DNA from: Pseudoxanthomonas sp.
GTDB taxonomy: Bacteria; Pseudomonadota; Gammaproteobacteria; Xanthomonadales; Xanthomonadaceae
DNA: 5,599 nucleotides
Reading direction: 5' to 3'
NCBI GenBank assembly: GCA_026785795.1
Contig: JAJAZJ010000006.1
Location: 1-5,599, forward strand
Both the position numbers and the translations under genes were made by a program. Shown here piece by piece: positions 1 through 5,599 of the stretch. Positions within the stretch are counted from its first letter, which is position 1. Each line of letters begins with the position of its first letter. The notes under the pieces are model-generated. The model was given only the letters and a program-made list of their open reading frames with translations, was not told the origin of the DNA and searched no databases.

Positions 1-140
<140 letters not shown>

Positions 141-251
141 CTGCACCCGGCCAGGAAGGCCTTGGCCACGCTATCCCGGATCCTCGGGGTCACGTCCTGC
201 AGCACTCTTGTATAGCAGCCAGTCAGCGCTTATTTGGCGGCTGATCTCCCC
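141..251. other. trxB to acyltransferase gap, no clear signals
   Basis: There are 111 non-coding bases. A hairpin at 149-167 (GGCCAGG pairing with CTTGGCC, one G-T pair, 5-base loop) follows the trxB stop closely but has no T-tract, so at best it is a weak transcript end. TATAGC at 211-216 and TTGTAT at 208-213 resemble promoter fragments, but no well-spaced -35/-10 pair could be assembled. Whether the next gene is co-transcribed with trxB cannot be decided from the sequence. Confidence 0.4.
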
Positions 252-1376
252 ATGCCCAGCGTGCTAATCGTAGAATCCCTGCGCGAGATCCCGGCGATGC
301 AGTGGGATGCGCTGCATGACGGCCACAATCCCTTCGTCGCCCACGCTTTCCTTTCCGGACTTGAAATCCACGGCTGCCTGCGCGAGGACTGGGGCTGGAC
401 GCCCCGGCACGGCACCCTGTGGGAAGGCCAGGAGCTCGTTGCGGCAGCCCCCGGGAACCTGAAGACGACCTCGCACGGCGAGTTCGTGTTCGACCATGCC
501 TGGGCCAGCGCCTATGCACAGCACGGCCGCGACTACTTCCCCAAGTGGCTGGGCGCGGTGCCCTACTCCCCGGTCACGGGACCACGCCTGTTGGCCCACA
601 GCGAACCGCACCGTTTCGAACTGGTCGCTGCGATTGCCGGCAACGCCGGTGACGCAGGGCTGTCATCGGCGCATGTGAATTTCCATGCCGCCGATGAGGA
701 TGCCGCGTTCGGCGAAAACTGGCTTGCCCGCATCGACGTGCAGTACCACTGGCGCAACCTGCAGGGCTGGACCGACTTCGACGCCTTCCTGTCGGCGATG
801 GATCACAAGCACCGCAAGAACATCCGCCAGGAGCGCGCCAAGGTGCAGCGGGCAGGCATCACCTACCGCGTGGTGCACGGCGACGAGGCCAGCGAGGAAG
901 ACCTGGCCACCATGTTTGCCTTCTACCTGCTTACTTTCCGCGACTACGGCAACTCTCCTGCACTCACCCTTGGATTCCTGCGCCATCTGGCCACGGCCAT
1001 GTCGCGCAACCTGGTTATCTTCCTGGCCGAGCGCGAAGGCCAGCCGATTGCCGGCGCGCTGTGCCTGCGCGGTGGCCACACCCTCTACGGTCGCTACTGG
1101 GGTGCGCTGGAAACCCTGCCGGGACTGCATTTCGAAACCTGCTACTACCAGGGCATCGAGTACTGCCTGCGCGAAGGCCTGACCGTCTTCGAACCGGGTG
1201 CCCAGGGCGAACACAAGCTCGCCCGCGGCTTTCTGCCCGCGTTCGTGCGCAGCCGTCACTGGATAGCAGATCCGCAGTTCTCGAACGCCTTGCGACGCTG
1301 GTGCGCCGAAGAAATGCAGTCCGTCGAGCGCTATGCGGAAAGCCTGTCAACCCATTTGCCCTTCCGGACCCCGTAG
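252..1376 (+). CDS. COG3146/PF04339 (FemAB-like, GNAT-fold) predicted N-acyltransferase
   Basis: This is a 374-residue soluble protein with no signal peptide or membrane segment. Family hallmarks seen are GEFVFDHAWASAY (76-88), PKWLGAVPYSPVTGPR (97-112), HVNFH (141-145), VQYHWRN (163-169), the basic segment KHRKNIRQERAKV (186-198), YGRYWGA (279-285) and FEPGAQGEHKLARGF (313-327). These match the family once annotated as DUF482 or 'peptidoglycan biosynthesis/recognition', now predicted N-acyltransferases resembling FemAB. As far as I know the substrate is not established, so none is given. ATG 252 is chosen because MPSVLIVESLREIP resembles the family N-terminus; a TTG at 234 would add six residues, and neither start has a convincing Shine-Dalgarno. 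Base composition is like the neighbours, with no sign of recent transfer. The TAG stop lies inside the head of a REP-type repeat. The gene occupies the position that cydDC holds in E. coli. Confidence 0.85.
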   Translation: MPSVLIVESLREIPAMQWDALHDGHNPFVAHAFLSGLEIHGCLREDWGWTPRHGTLWEGQELVAAAPGNLKTTSHGEFVFDHAWASAYAQHGRDYFPKWLGAVPYSPVTGPRLLAHSEPHRFELVAAIAGNAGDAGLSSAHVNFHAADEDAAFGENWLARIDVQYHWRNLQGWTDFDAFLSAMDHKHRKNIRQERAKVQRAGITYRVVHGDEASEEDLATMFAFYLLTFRDYGNSPALTLGFLRHLATAMSRNLVIFLAEREGQPIAGALCLRGGHTLYGRYWGALETLPGLHFETCYYQGIEYCLREGLTVFEPGAQGEHKLARGFLPAFVRSRHWIADPQFSNALRRWCAEEMQSVERYAESLSTHLPFRTP

Positions 1377-1447
1377 GCGCTGCGCAAGCTGCGACAGGCG
1401 ACCGGCAACCCGCGACCTTTAACGGTCGCAGCTTGCGCAGCTCCTAC
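1373..1447. repeat. inverted pair of REP-type palindromes, copy 1
   Basis: The left arm 1373-1395 begins GTAGGCGCTGCGCAAGC. The right arm 1425-1447 is its reverse complement at 22 of 23 positions, the mismatch being at arm position 6. The arms enclose 29 bases, so transcripts can form a long stem-loop. Within each arm CGCA-AGC-TGCG can form a small hairpin of its own. The outer GTAG tetranucleotide matches the head described for REP elements mobilised by TnpA-REP (RAYT) transposases in Xanthomonadaceae and other gammaproteobacteria. Competing pairing exists: GCGACC at 1412-1417 can pair with GGTCGC at 1424-1429. The element abuts both genes, sharing the acyltransferase stop codon and ending 10 bases before aat. 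Confidence 0.85.
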
Positions 1448-1450
1448 AAT
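1445..1450 (+). promoter_or_regulatory. candidate -10 box for a leaderless aat transcript
   Basis: TACAAT (5 of 6 to TATAAT) is made of the last three bases of the REP right arm plus AAT. Seven bases separate it from the aat ATG, so a start site at normal distance would fall on or next to the ATG. No recognisable -35 lies 16-18 bases upstream. aat also lacks a clear Shine-Dalgarno, which is compatible with leaderless translation but also with read-through from upstream. Confidence 0.3.
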
Positions 1451-1457
1451 TGACTGC

Positions 1458-2204
1458 ATGAACCGACGCCCTGCCCTGCTTCCGGCTGATCCGCGTGCAC
1501 CGTTCCCGCCAGCGGACAGCGCGTTGCGCGAACCGGATGGCCTGCTCGCCATTGGCGGCGATCTTTCTCCGGAGCGTTTGCTCAACGCCTATCGCCACGG
1601 CATCTTTCCCTGGTACGCGGAGGGCCAGCCGATCCTGTGGTGGACCCCGGATCCGCGCATGGTGTTCCGCACCGACGGCGTGCGCCTGTCGTCGCGCTTG
1701 CGGCGTAGCCTGCGTCACTGCCCGTGGCAGGTGCGCGCCGATACCGCATTCGGCGAGGTCGTGACCGCCTGTGTCGGCGCCCCCCGCAGCGGCCAGGACG
1801 GCACCTGGATCACCGATGCGATGCAGGAGGCCTATGCGGAGCTGCACCGGCTTGGGCATGCCCATTCGGTCGAGGTCTATGCGGGCGAGCGCCTGGTTGG
1901 AGGTATCTATGGGGTGGCGATCGGGCGAATGTTCTTCGGCGAGAGCATGTTCAGCGCCGAATCCGGCGGCTCCAAGCTGGCCTTGGCTGCGCTGGCCCTG
2001 CAGCTGCGGAATTGGGGCTGGCCGTTGATCGATGCCCAGGTGCATAACCCCCACCTGCTCAGCCTGGGCGCCGAAGACTGGCCCCGTGCAAAGTTCCTGG
2101 AGCAGGTCGCGGCACTCACAAGCCAGCCCGCGCCAGATGGGAGCTGGACCGCCCGCTTCGGCACCCTGGCCGCAGCAAGCCTGGCGGAAGTCAGTCCGGG
2201 TTAA
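1458..2204 (+). CDS. aat: leucyl/phenylalanyl-tRNA-protein transferase
   Basis: Aat transfers Leu or Phe from aminoacyl-tRNA to proteins with N-terminal Lys or Arg, making N-degrons for ClpS-ClpAP; it is cytosolic. The protein has 248 residues (E. coli 234), the surplus being a slightly longer N-terminus and C-terminal tail. Signature blocks are [26 protein letters not shown] (16-41), YRHGIFPWY (45-53), ILWWTPDPR (59-67), [12 protein letters not shown] (115-126), GHAHSVEVY (133-141), VGGIYGV (147-153), FFGESMFS (159-166) and [16 protein letters not shown] (190-205). Residues aligning with known E. coli functional positions are kept: W52, W117, Y126, E162 and Q194 (E. coli W49, W111, Y120, E156, Q188). 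ATG 1458 is the only reasonable start near this motif set. The gene precedes infA by 83 bases, as in E. coli, and shares the window with clpS and clpA, its downstream pathway partners. Confidence 0.97.
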   Translation: MNRRPALLPADPRAPFPPADSALREPDGLLAIGGDLSPERLLNAYRHGIFPWYAEGQPILWWTPDPRMVFRTDGVRLSSRLRRSLRHCPWQVRADTAFGEVVTACVGAPRSGQDGTWITDAMQEAYAELHRLGHAHSVEVYAGERLVGGIYGVAIGRMFFGESMFSAESGGSKLALAALALQLRNWGWPLIDAQVHNPHLLSLGAEDWPRAKFLEQVAALTSQPAPDGSWTARFGTLAAASLAEVSPG

Positions 2205-2212
2205 CGATTTTT

Positions 2213-2241
2213 TTGCATGCGGGCCACCCGAAGCGTAGAAT
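2213..2241 (+). promoter_or_regulatory. infA promoter, sigma-70 type
   Basis: TTGCAT at 2213-2218 and TAGAAT at 2236-2241 are separated by exactly 17 bases. The -10 matches the consensus at 5 of 6 positions, while the -35 shares only its TTG. A run of seven T (2208-2214) leads into the -35. Transcription would start around 2248-2249, giving a leader of about 40 bases that is rich in C. The promoter begins 8 bases after the aat stop, so infA can be expressed independently of aat, as expected for an essential translation factor. Confidence 0.65.
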
Positions 2242-2278
2242 CCCCGCTCTTAAGGCCCCCGCCGCTCGCTACACCCAC

Positions 2279-2283
2279 AAGGT
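2279..2283 (+). promoter_or_regulatory. ribosome binding site of infA
   Basis: AAGGT lies 4 bases before ATG 2288. It selects this start over the in-frame TTG at 2213, which would fall inside the promoter. Confidence 0.7.
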
Positions 2284-2287
2284 TTAC

Positions 2288-2506
2288 ATGTCGAAAGACG
2301 ACTCCATTGAATTCGAAGGTACCGTCACCGAGACGCTGCCCAACACCATGTTCCGGGTCAAGCTGGAGAACGGTCATGAAATCATCGCCCACATCTCCGG
2401 GCGCATGCGCAAGAACTACATACGCATCCTCACCGGAGACAAGATAAAGGTGGAAATGACCCCTTATGACTTGACCAAGGGTCGCATCACCTATCGCATG
2501 AAGTAA
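2288..2506 (+). CDS. infA: translation initiation factor IF-1
   Basis: This is a 72-residue protein, the exact length of E. coli IF-1. It is a single S1/OB-fold domain that binds the A site of the 30S subunit during initiation and assists IF-2 and IF-3. Conserved runs include [18 protein letters not shown] (15-32), [19 protein letters not shown] (34-52) and [11 protein letters not shown] (57-67), nearly identical to enterobacterial IF-1. The ATG at 2288 is preceded by a Shine-Dalgarno, and the N-terminus [13 protein letters not shown] corresponds to MAKEDNIEMQGTV of E. coli. The gene has its own promoter immediately after aat and ends in a strong terminator, so its main transcript is probably monocistronic. 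It converges on clpA, as in E. coli. Confidence 0.98.
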   Translation: MSKDDSIEFEGTVTETLPNTMFRVKLENGHEIIAHISGRMRKNYIRILTGDKIKVEMTPYDLTKGRITYRMK

Positions 2507-2522
2507 TCCACCCAAGTCATTG

Positions 2523-2559
2523 AAACAAAAAGGCGGCCAGTGGCCGCCTTTTCGTTTTC
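2523..2559. terminator. intrinsic terminator of infA, probably bidirectional
   Basis: A perfect stem of 11 pairs joins AAAAGGCGGCC (2528-2538) to GGCCGCCTTTT (2542-2552) around an AGT loop. It is followed by a T-rich tail TTTTCGTTTTCG on the plus strand. The preceding AAACAAAAA (2523-2531) reads as a T-tract on the minus strand, so the same hairpin can end clpA transcripts arriving from the right. It lies 21 bases after the infA stop and about 125 bases beyond the clpA stop. Confidence 0.92.
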
Positions 2560-2565
2560 GCTGCT

Positions 2566-2659
2566 GTAGGAGCTGTGCAAGCTGCGACCGCAGACAACCA
2601 ATAGCCGGCAATCTCCCGGACAATCCAGACCGTAAGGTCGCAGCTTGCGCAGCTCCTGC
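2566..2659. repeat. inverted pair of REP-type palindromes, copy 2
   Basis: The left arm 2566-2589 begins GTAGGAGCTGTGCAAGC. The right arm 2636-2659 is complementary over 24 positions except two, both of which are G-U pairs in plus-strand RNA and A-C mismatches in minus-strand RNA. The enclosed spacer is 46 bases, longer than in copy 1 and only loosely similar (both contain CCGGCAA). The left head is intact GTAG; the right head has decayed from CTAC to CTGC. The element sits between the bidirectional terminator and the clpA stop codon, so it falls in the 3' untranslated part of the clpA message but outside the terminated infA message. Confidence 0.85.
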
Positions 2660-2676
2660 GGCGCGAGGGGTCGAGC

Positions 2677-4962
2677 CTAGCCCACCGTGGCCGGGAGCAG
2701 GCGCTCGGGCTCTGGCTGTGCATCCACCACCAGATCGTCATCCTTCACGTCGATGTTGACCCGGCCACCGCCCACCAGCTTGCCGAACAGCAGTTCGTCG
2801 GCCAGTGGGCGCTTGATCTTGTCCTGGATCAGGCGCGCCATGGGGCGTGCGCCCATCAGCGGATCGAAGCCGTGCTTGGCCAGCCAGTCGCGTGCGGCGG
2901 GCGTGCTGGACAGGCTTACATGCTTCTCCTGCAGCAGCATCTCCAGTTCGATCAGGAATTTGTCCACCACGCGCTGGATGTGGTCGAAACCCAGCCCCTG
3001 GAACTGCACCACCGCATCCAGCCGGTTGCGGAACTCCGGGGTGAAGCTCTTGCGGATCACCTCCATCACATCGGTGGAATGGTCCTGCTGGGTGAAGCCG
3101 ATCGTGCGCCGCGCCGCCTGCGCCGCCCCGGCATTGGTGGTCATGACCAGGATCACGTTCTTGAAGTTGGCTTCACGGCCGTTGGTGTCGGTCAGGATGC
3201 CGCGGTCCATGACCTGCAGCAGGATGTTGAAGATGTCCGGATGGGCTTTTTCAACCTCGTCCAGCAGCAACACGCAGTGCGGGGTCTTGACGATCTTCTC
3301 GGTCAGCAGGCCGCCCTGGTCGAAACCGACATAGCCCGGCGGCGCGCCGATCAGGCGGCTGACCGAATGCGACTCCATGTATTCACTCATGTCAAAGCGC
3401 ACCAGCTCGATGCCGAGCTGCAGGGCGAGCTGCTTGGTCACCTCGGTCTTGCCCACGCCGGTGGGGCCGGCAAACAGGAAGTTGCCGATGGGCTTGTCCG
3501 GGCTGGCCAACCCGGAGCGGGCGAGCTTGATCGCAGAGGCCAGGCTTTCGATCGCCGGGTCCTGGCCGAAGATCACCATCTTCAGGTTGCGCTCCAGGTG
3601 CTTCAGCACGTCCTTGTCCGACGAAGAAACCTGCTTGGCCGGGATCCGCGCCATCTTGGCGACCACGGTCTCAATTTCCTCAACGTCGATCAAGTCCTTG
3701 CGCACGCCCGCGGGCAGCAGGCGCTGCCGCGCCCCGGCCTCGTCGATCACGTCGATGGCCTTGTCCGGCAGCAGCCGATCGCCGATGTGCTTGACCGACA
3801 GGTCCACGGCGGCCTGCAGGGCGTCGTCGGCATAGGTCACGCTGTGGTGCGCCTCGTAGCGGGGCTTCAGGCCCTGCAGGATCTCGAAGGTCTCGCCCAC
3901 GGTGGGCTCGACGATATCGATCTTCTGGAAGCGGCGCGCCAGGGCGCGGTCCTTCTCGAAGATCCCACGGTATTCCTGGAACGTGGTCGAGCCAATGCAG
4001 CGCAGGTCGCCCGAGGCCAGTGCAGGCTTGATCAGGTTGCTGGCATCCATGGTGCCGCCGCTGGCCGAGCCGGCACCGATGATGGTGTGGATCTCGTCGA
4101 TGAACAGGATGGCGCCGGGCAGTTTCTTGATCGCCGAAAGCACGCCCTTCAGGCGCTTTTCGAAATCACCGCGGTACTTGGTCCCTGCGACCAGCGCGCC
4201 CAGGTCCAGGGCGTAAATGGTGGCATCCAGCAGCACTTCGGGCACCTCGCCCTCGACGATGCGCTTGGCCAGGCCTTCGGCCAGTGCGGTCTTGCCGACA
4301 CCGGCTTCGCCGACGTACAGCGGGTTGTTCTTGCGCCGGCGGCACAGGACCTGGATGGTGCGCTCCACTTCATCGGCGCGGCCTACCAGCGGATCGATCT
4401 TGCCGCTACGCGCCTGCTCGTTGAGGTTGCTGGCAAATTCGGCCAGGGCGTCGCCCTTGGCTTCGCCTTCCGCGCCGTCGGCGGCCTTGCCCTCGACGTC
4501 GGCCTGAGGGCCTGGTTCACCCTCGTCGCCCAGCTTGGCGATCCCGTGGGAGAGGTAATTGACCACGTCCAGGCGGGTGACGTCCTGCTGGGTCAGGAAG
4601 TAGACGGCGTGTGAGTCTTTTTCGCCGAAAATGGCCACCAGCACGTTGGCGCCGGTGACCTCCTTCTTGCCGGAGGACTGCACGTGGTAGACCGCGCGCT
4701 GCAGGACACGCTGGAATCCGAGCGTGGGCTGGGTATCGCGGCCGTCTTCCTCGCCCAGCCGGGACACCGAGTTCTCGATGGCCTGCTCAAGCTCGGTGCG
4801 CAGGCGCGGGGCGTCGCCGCCGCAGGCCTTCAGCACGGCCTGGGCCGAGGCGTTGTCCAGCAAGGCCAGCAGCAGGTGCTCCACGGTCATGAATTCATGC
4901 CGGGCCTCGCGAGCGCGCTTGTAGCACTGGCCGATGGTTTGCTCTAGATCTTTGCTGAACAT
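2677..4962 (-). CDS. clpA: ATP-dependent Clp protease ATP-binding subunit ClpA
   Basis: ClpA is a cytosolic double-ring AAA+ unfoldase that feeds substrates, including ClpS-delivered N-degron proteins, to the ClpP peptidase. It has 761 residues (E. coli 758). The Clp N-domain spans about 1-142, where ClpS docks, followed by an acidic Ala/Gly-rich linker at about 143-172. D1 carries Walker [10 protein letters not shown] (218-226), pore loop KYRG (262-265), Walker B ILFIDE (285-290) and the arginine pair at 343-344. D2 carries Walker [10 protein letters not shown] (499-507), pore loop GYVG (543-546), Walker B VLLLDE (564-569), the ClpP-binding tripeptide IGF (621-623) and sensor-2 GARP (704-707). 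The absence of a long coiled-coil middle domain separates it from ClpB and ClpC. The start has a good Shine-Dalgarno. It lies 117 bases downstream of clpS in the same direction, so the two are probably co-expressed. No intact catalytic motif is missing. Confidence 0.98.
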   Translation of the reverse strand: MFSKDLEQTIGQCYKRAREARHEFMTVEHLLLALLDNASAQAVLKACGGDAPRLRTELEQAIENSVSRLGEEDGRDTQPTLGFQRVLQRAVYHVQSSGKKEVTGANVLVAIFGEKDSHAVYFLTQQDVTRLDVVNYLSHGIAKLGDEGEPGPQADVEGKAADGAEGEAKGDALAEFASNLNEQARSGKIDPLVGRADEVERTIQVLCRRRKNNPLYVGEAGVGKTALAEGLAKRIVEGEVPEVLLDATIYALDLGALVAGTKYRGDFEKRLKGVLSAIKKLPGAILFIDEIHTIIGAGSASGGTMDASNLIKPALASGDLRCIGSTTFQEYRGIFEKDRALARRFQKIDIVEPTVGETFEILQGLKPRYEAHHSVTYADDALQAAVDLSVKHIGDRLLPDKAIDVIDEAGARQRLLPAGVRKDLIDVEEIETVVAKMARIPAKQVSSSDKDVLKHLERNLKMVIFGQDPAIESLASAIKLARSGLASPDKPIGNFLFAGPTGVGKTEVTKQLALQLGIELVRFDMSEYMESHSVSRLIGAPPGYVGFDQGGLLTEKIVKTPHCVLLLDEVEKAHPDIFNILLQVMDRGILTDTNGREANFKNVILVMTTNAGAAQAARRTIGFTQQDHSTDVMEVIRKSFTPEFRNRLDAVVQFQGLGFDHIQRVVDKFLIELEMLLQEKHVSLSSTPAARDWLAKHGFDPLMGARPMARLIQDKIKRPLADELLFGKLVGGGRVNIDVKDDDLVVDAQPEPERLLPATVG

Positions 4963-5079
4963 GGACCGCTCCTACTGCCGATACGCTCAATATGAGGCCT
5001 GTTTGGCGGATTTCCACAACCCTACCGGGTTTCTGTGTTCAGCCCATGGAAAGCTGGGACGGGGGACCGGCCGTCGTGC
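4963..5079 (-). other. clpS-clpA intergenic region
   Basis: There are 117 bases between the clpS stop and the clpA start. On the minus strand there are loose promoter-like fragments (TTGTGG, then CATATT 19 bases later), too poor to call. A 5-pair hairpin at 5018-5031 (AACCC, 4-base loop, GGGTT) has no T-tract, so there is no convincing terminator between the genes. A separate clpA promoter is possible but not shown; read-through from clpS is the simpler reading. Confidence 0.4.
4969..4973 (-). promoter_or_regulatory. ribosome binding site of clpA
   Basis: On the minus strand AGGAG stands 6 bases before the clpA ATG, fixing that start. The surrounding GTAGGAGCG happens to share its first 8 bases with the REP arm heads in this window. 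Confidence 0.75.
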
Positions 5080-5400
5080 TCAGGCCTTTTCCATGCTGCA
5101 GAGCAGCGGGTGCTGGTTCATGCGGGCGTATTCATTGATCTGGGACACCTTGGACTCGGCCACTTCACGGGTATACACCCCGCACACCCCGCGGCCGCGC
5201 GTATGCACGTGCAGCATGACCTGGGTGGCCTTTTCGATGTCCATGGTGAAGAACTGCTGCAGCACCAGCACCACGAAATCCATGGGGGTGTAGTCGTCAT
5301 TGAGCAGCATGACCTGGTACAGCGGTGGCCGCGCCACTTCCGGCTTGCTGGTTTCCACCACCGTGCCGTGGTCGCGTTCGTTGTCGGGTCTGCCTGCCAT
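5080..5400 (-). CDS. clpS: ATP-dependent Clp protease adaptor ClpS
   Basis: This is a 106-residue protein, the same length as E. coli ClpS. ClpS binds the ClpA N-domain and hands over proteins bearing Leu, Phe, Tyr or Trp at the N-terminus. The N-terminal tail (about 1-25) is polar and variable, as usual. The core [17 protein letters not shown] (28-44) contains the N-degron pocket residues N34, D35, D36 and M40. ATQVMLHVH (58-66) provides M62 and H66, and L99 in HPLLC is also kept, so substrate recognition should be intact. Further family blocks are [17 protein letters not shown] (69-85) and the C-terminal [15 protein letters not shown] at 5400-5398 is chosen because it gives the family length; a longer in-frame reading up to 5505 adds non-conserved residues and would run through the -10 box. 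clpA follows 117 bases downstream. Confidence 0.97.
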   Translation of the reverse strand: MAGRPDNERDHGTVVETSKPEVARPPLYQVMLLNDDYTPMDFVVLVLQQFFTMDIEKATQVMLHVHTRGRGVCGVYTREVAESKVSQINEYARMNQHPLLCSMEKA

Positions 5401-5534
5401 GTGCCGATTATACGTAACGGGACCGGATTGCTGGCGGCGCTGCAGCCGGGACGGTATTGGTTGCGGGCCGTCGGCATGGACGCCGGCTGCATGCCCGGCC
5501 CACAATAACCCCCCATGCCTGGTGGATTGAACCA
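5401..5534. other. divergent intergenic region between clpS and the next gene
   Basis: There are 134 bases between two divergently oriented genes, so promoters should point both ways. The clpS -10 is described separately. Toward the right, CACAAT at 5501-5506 is a weak -10 candidate with no -35. A short hairpin at 5482-5499 (GCCGG, 8-base loop, CCGGC) precedes it. GGTGGA at 5521-5526 may be the Shine-Dalgarno of the following GTG start. No repeat or RNA gene is seen. Confidence 0.4.
5407..5412 (-). promoter_or_regulatory. clpS -10 box, possibly leaderless transcript
   Basis: The minus strand carries a perfect TATAAT whose last base is separated from the clpS ATG by only six bases (CGGCAC). 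A start site at the normal distance would coincide with the A of the ATG, giving an mRNA without leader, in keeping with the absence of a Shine-Dalgarno. No good -35 is visible 15-19 bases upstream, so strength or activator dependence is unknown. Confidence 0.5.
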
Positions 5535-5599
5535 GTGAGCTATCGCGAGGGCCGCTTCTGGCAACCCGATGTCACCGTGGCCACGGTGGTGGTACGCGA
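5535..5599 (+). CDS. probable NUDIX hydrolase, NudJ-like (partial, N-terminal end)
   Basis: The window ends after 21 codons: [20 protein letters not shown] and one Arg, starting at GTG 5535. The [10 protein letters not shown] stretch resembles the first beta strand of NudJ-type NUDIX pyrophosphatases (E. coli NudJ begins with PHVTVACVV), which hydrolyse nucleoside di- and triphosphates and thiamine pyrophosphate derivatives. The Nudix box itself would lie beyond the window, so the catalytic residues cannot be checked. In related gammaproteobacteria a NUDIX gene followed by mnmA is found near clpS-clpA, from memory of those genomes. GGTGGA 8 bases upstream can serve as the Shine-Dalgarno. A 7-codon ATG mini-ORF (5515-5538) overlaps the start codon. 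The call is an inference from a short peptide. Confidence 0.6.
   Translation, partial: MSYREGRFWQPDVTVATVVVR

Noticed and set aside
149..167. Hairpin after trxB as a terminator
   Set aside because: The stem includes a G-T pair and no T-tract follows; too weak to call.
234..251. TTG start extending the acyltransferase by six residues
   Set aside because: No Shine-Dalgarno, and the added MAADLP has no recognisable similarity; ATG 252 fits the family N-terminus better, though this is not certain.
271..276. TAGAAT resembling the infA -10 box
   Set aside because: It lies within the first codons of the acyltransferase (encoding part of VES), there is no -35, and the next in-frame ATG would remove conserved residues.
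663..1259. 198-codon minus-strand open frame inside the acyltransferase gene
   Set aside because: Same codon-bias shadow effect; no domain, no ribosome binding site, and the plus-strand protein has conserved family motifs.
1419..2054. 211-codon minus-strand open frame opposite aat
   Set aside because: It is the complement of a well-conserved aat coding sequence and starts and ends at no regulatory signal.
2507..2676. Possible tRNA gene between infA and clpA, as in E. coli (serW)
   Set aside because: The region is fully accounted for by the terminator and the REP doublet; no T-loop GGTTCGA-like motif or cloverleaf is visible.
2872..4614. 580-codon plus-strand open frame opposite clpA
   Set aside because: It is antisense to a clear ClpA with all motifs. 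It has a repetitive Leu/Asp/Val/Gly/His composition typical of the complement of GC-rich coding DNA and no recognisable domain.
5401..5505. N-terminal extension of ClpS by 35 residues
   Set aside because: It would exceed the family length of about 106 residues, the added sequence is not ClpS-like, and it runs through the TATAAT box.

Overview
The window looks like an ordinary core-genome segment of a GC-rich gammaproteobacterium, most likely of the Xanthomonadaceae/Lysobacteraceae (Xanthomonas, Stenotrophomonas, Lysobacter or a relative). This rests on three things: the protein sequences, the gene order, and GTAG-headed palindromic repeats of the REP type known from that family. The genus assignment is inference, because no database could be searched.

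Layout, left to right: the last 45 codons of thioredoxin reductase (trxB, +); a complete COG3146/PF04339-type predicted acyltransferase (+); an inverted pair of REP arms whose first bases supply the stop codon of that gene; leucyl/phenylalanyl-tRNA-protein transferase (aat, +); translation initiation factor IF-1 (infA, +) behind its own promoter; a strong, probably bidirectional terminator and a second inverted REP pair in the convergent gap; then on the minus strand the AAA+ unfoldase ClpA and, upstream of it, its adaptor ClpS. Beyond clpS a divergent gene begins on the plus strand, probably a NudJ-like NUDIX hydrolase, cut off after 21 codons.

The functional theme is the bacterial N-degron pathway. 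Aat attaches Leu or Phe to N-terminal Lys/Arg, ClpS recognises such destabilising N-termini, and ClpA (with ClpP, not in the window) unfolds and degrades the substrate. The order trxB - x - aat - infA facing clpA - clpS matches the E. coli neighbourhood. There, however, cydDC sits between trxB and aat, and tRNA-Ser (serW) lies between infA and clpA. Here the cydDC position holds the COG3146 gene and no tRNA is visible.

I do not see an undescribed system. The points worth a second look are small: two related REP doublets bracketing aat-infA, one of them providing a stop codon and possibly a -10 box; -10 boxes placed so that clpS and aat would be leaderless; and a 7-codon mini-ORF overlapping the GTG start of the last gene. 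No gene-free stretch exceeds about 170 bases.
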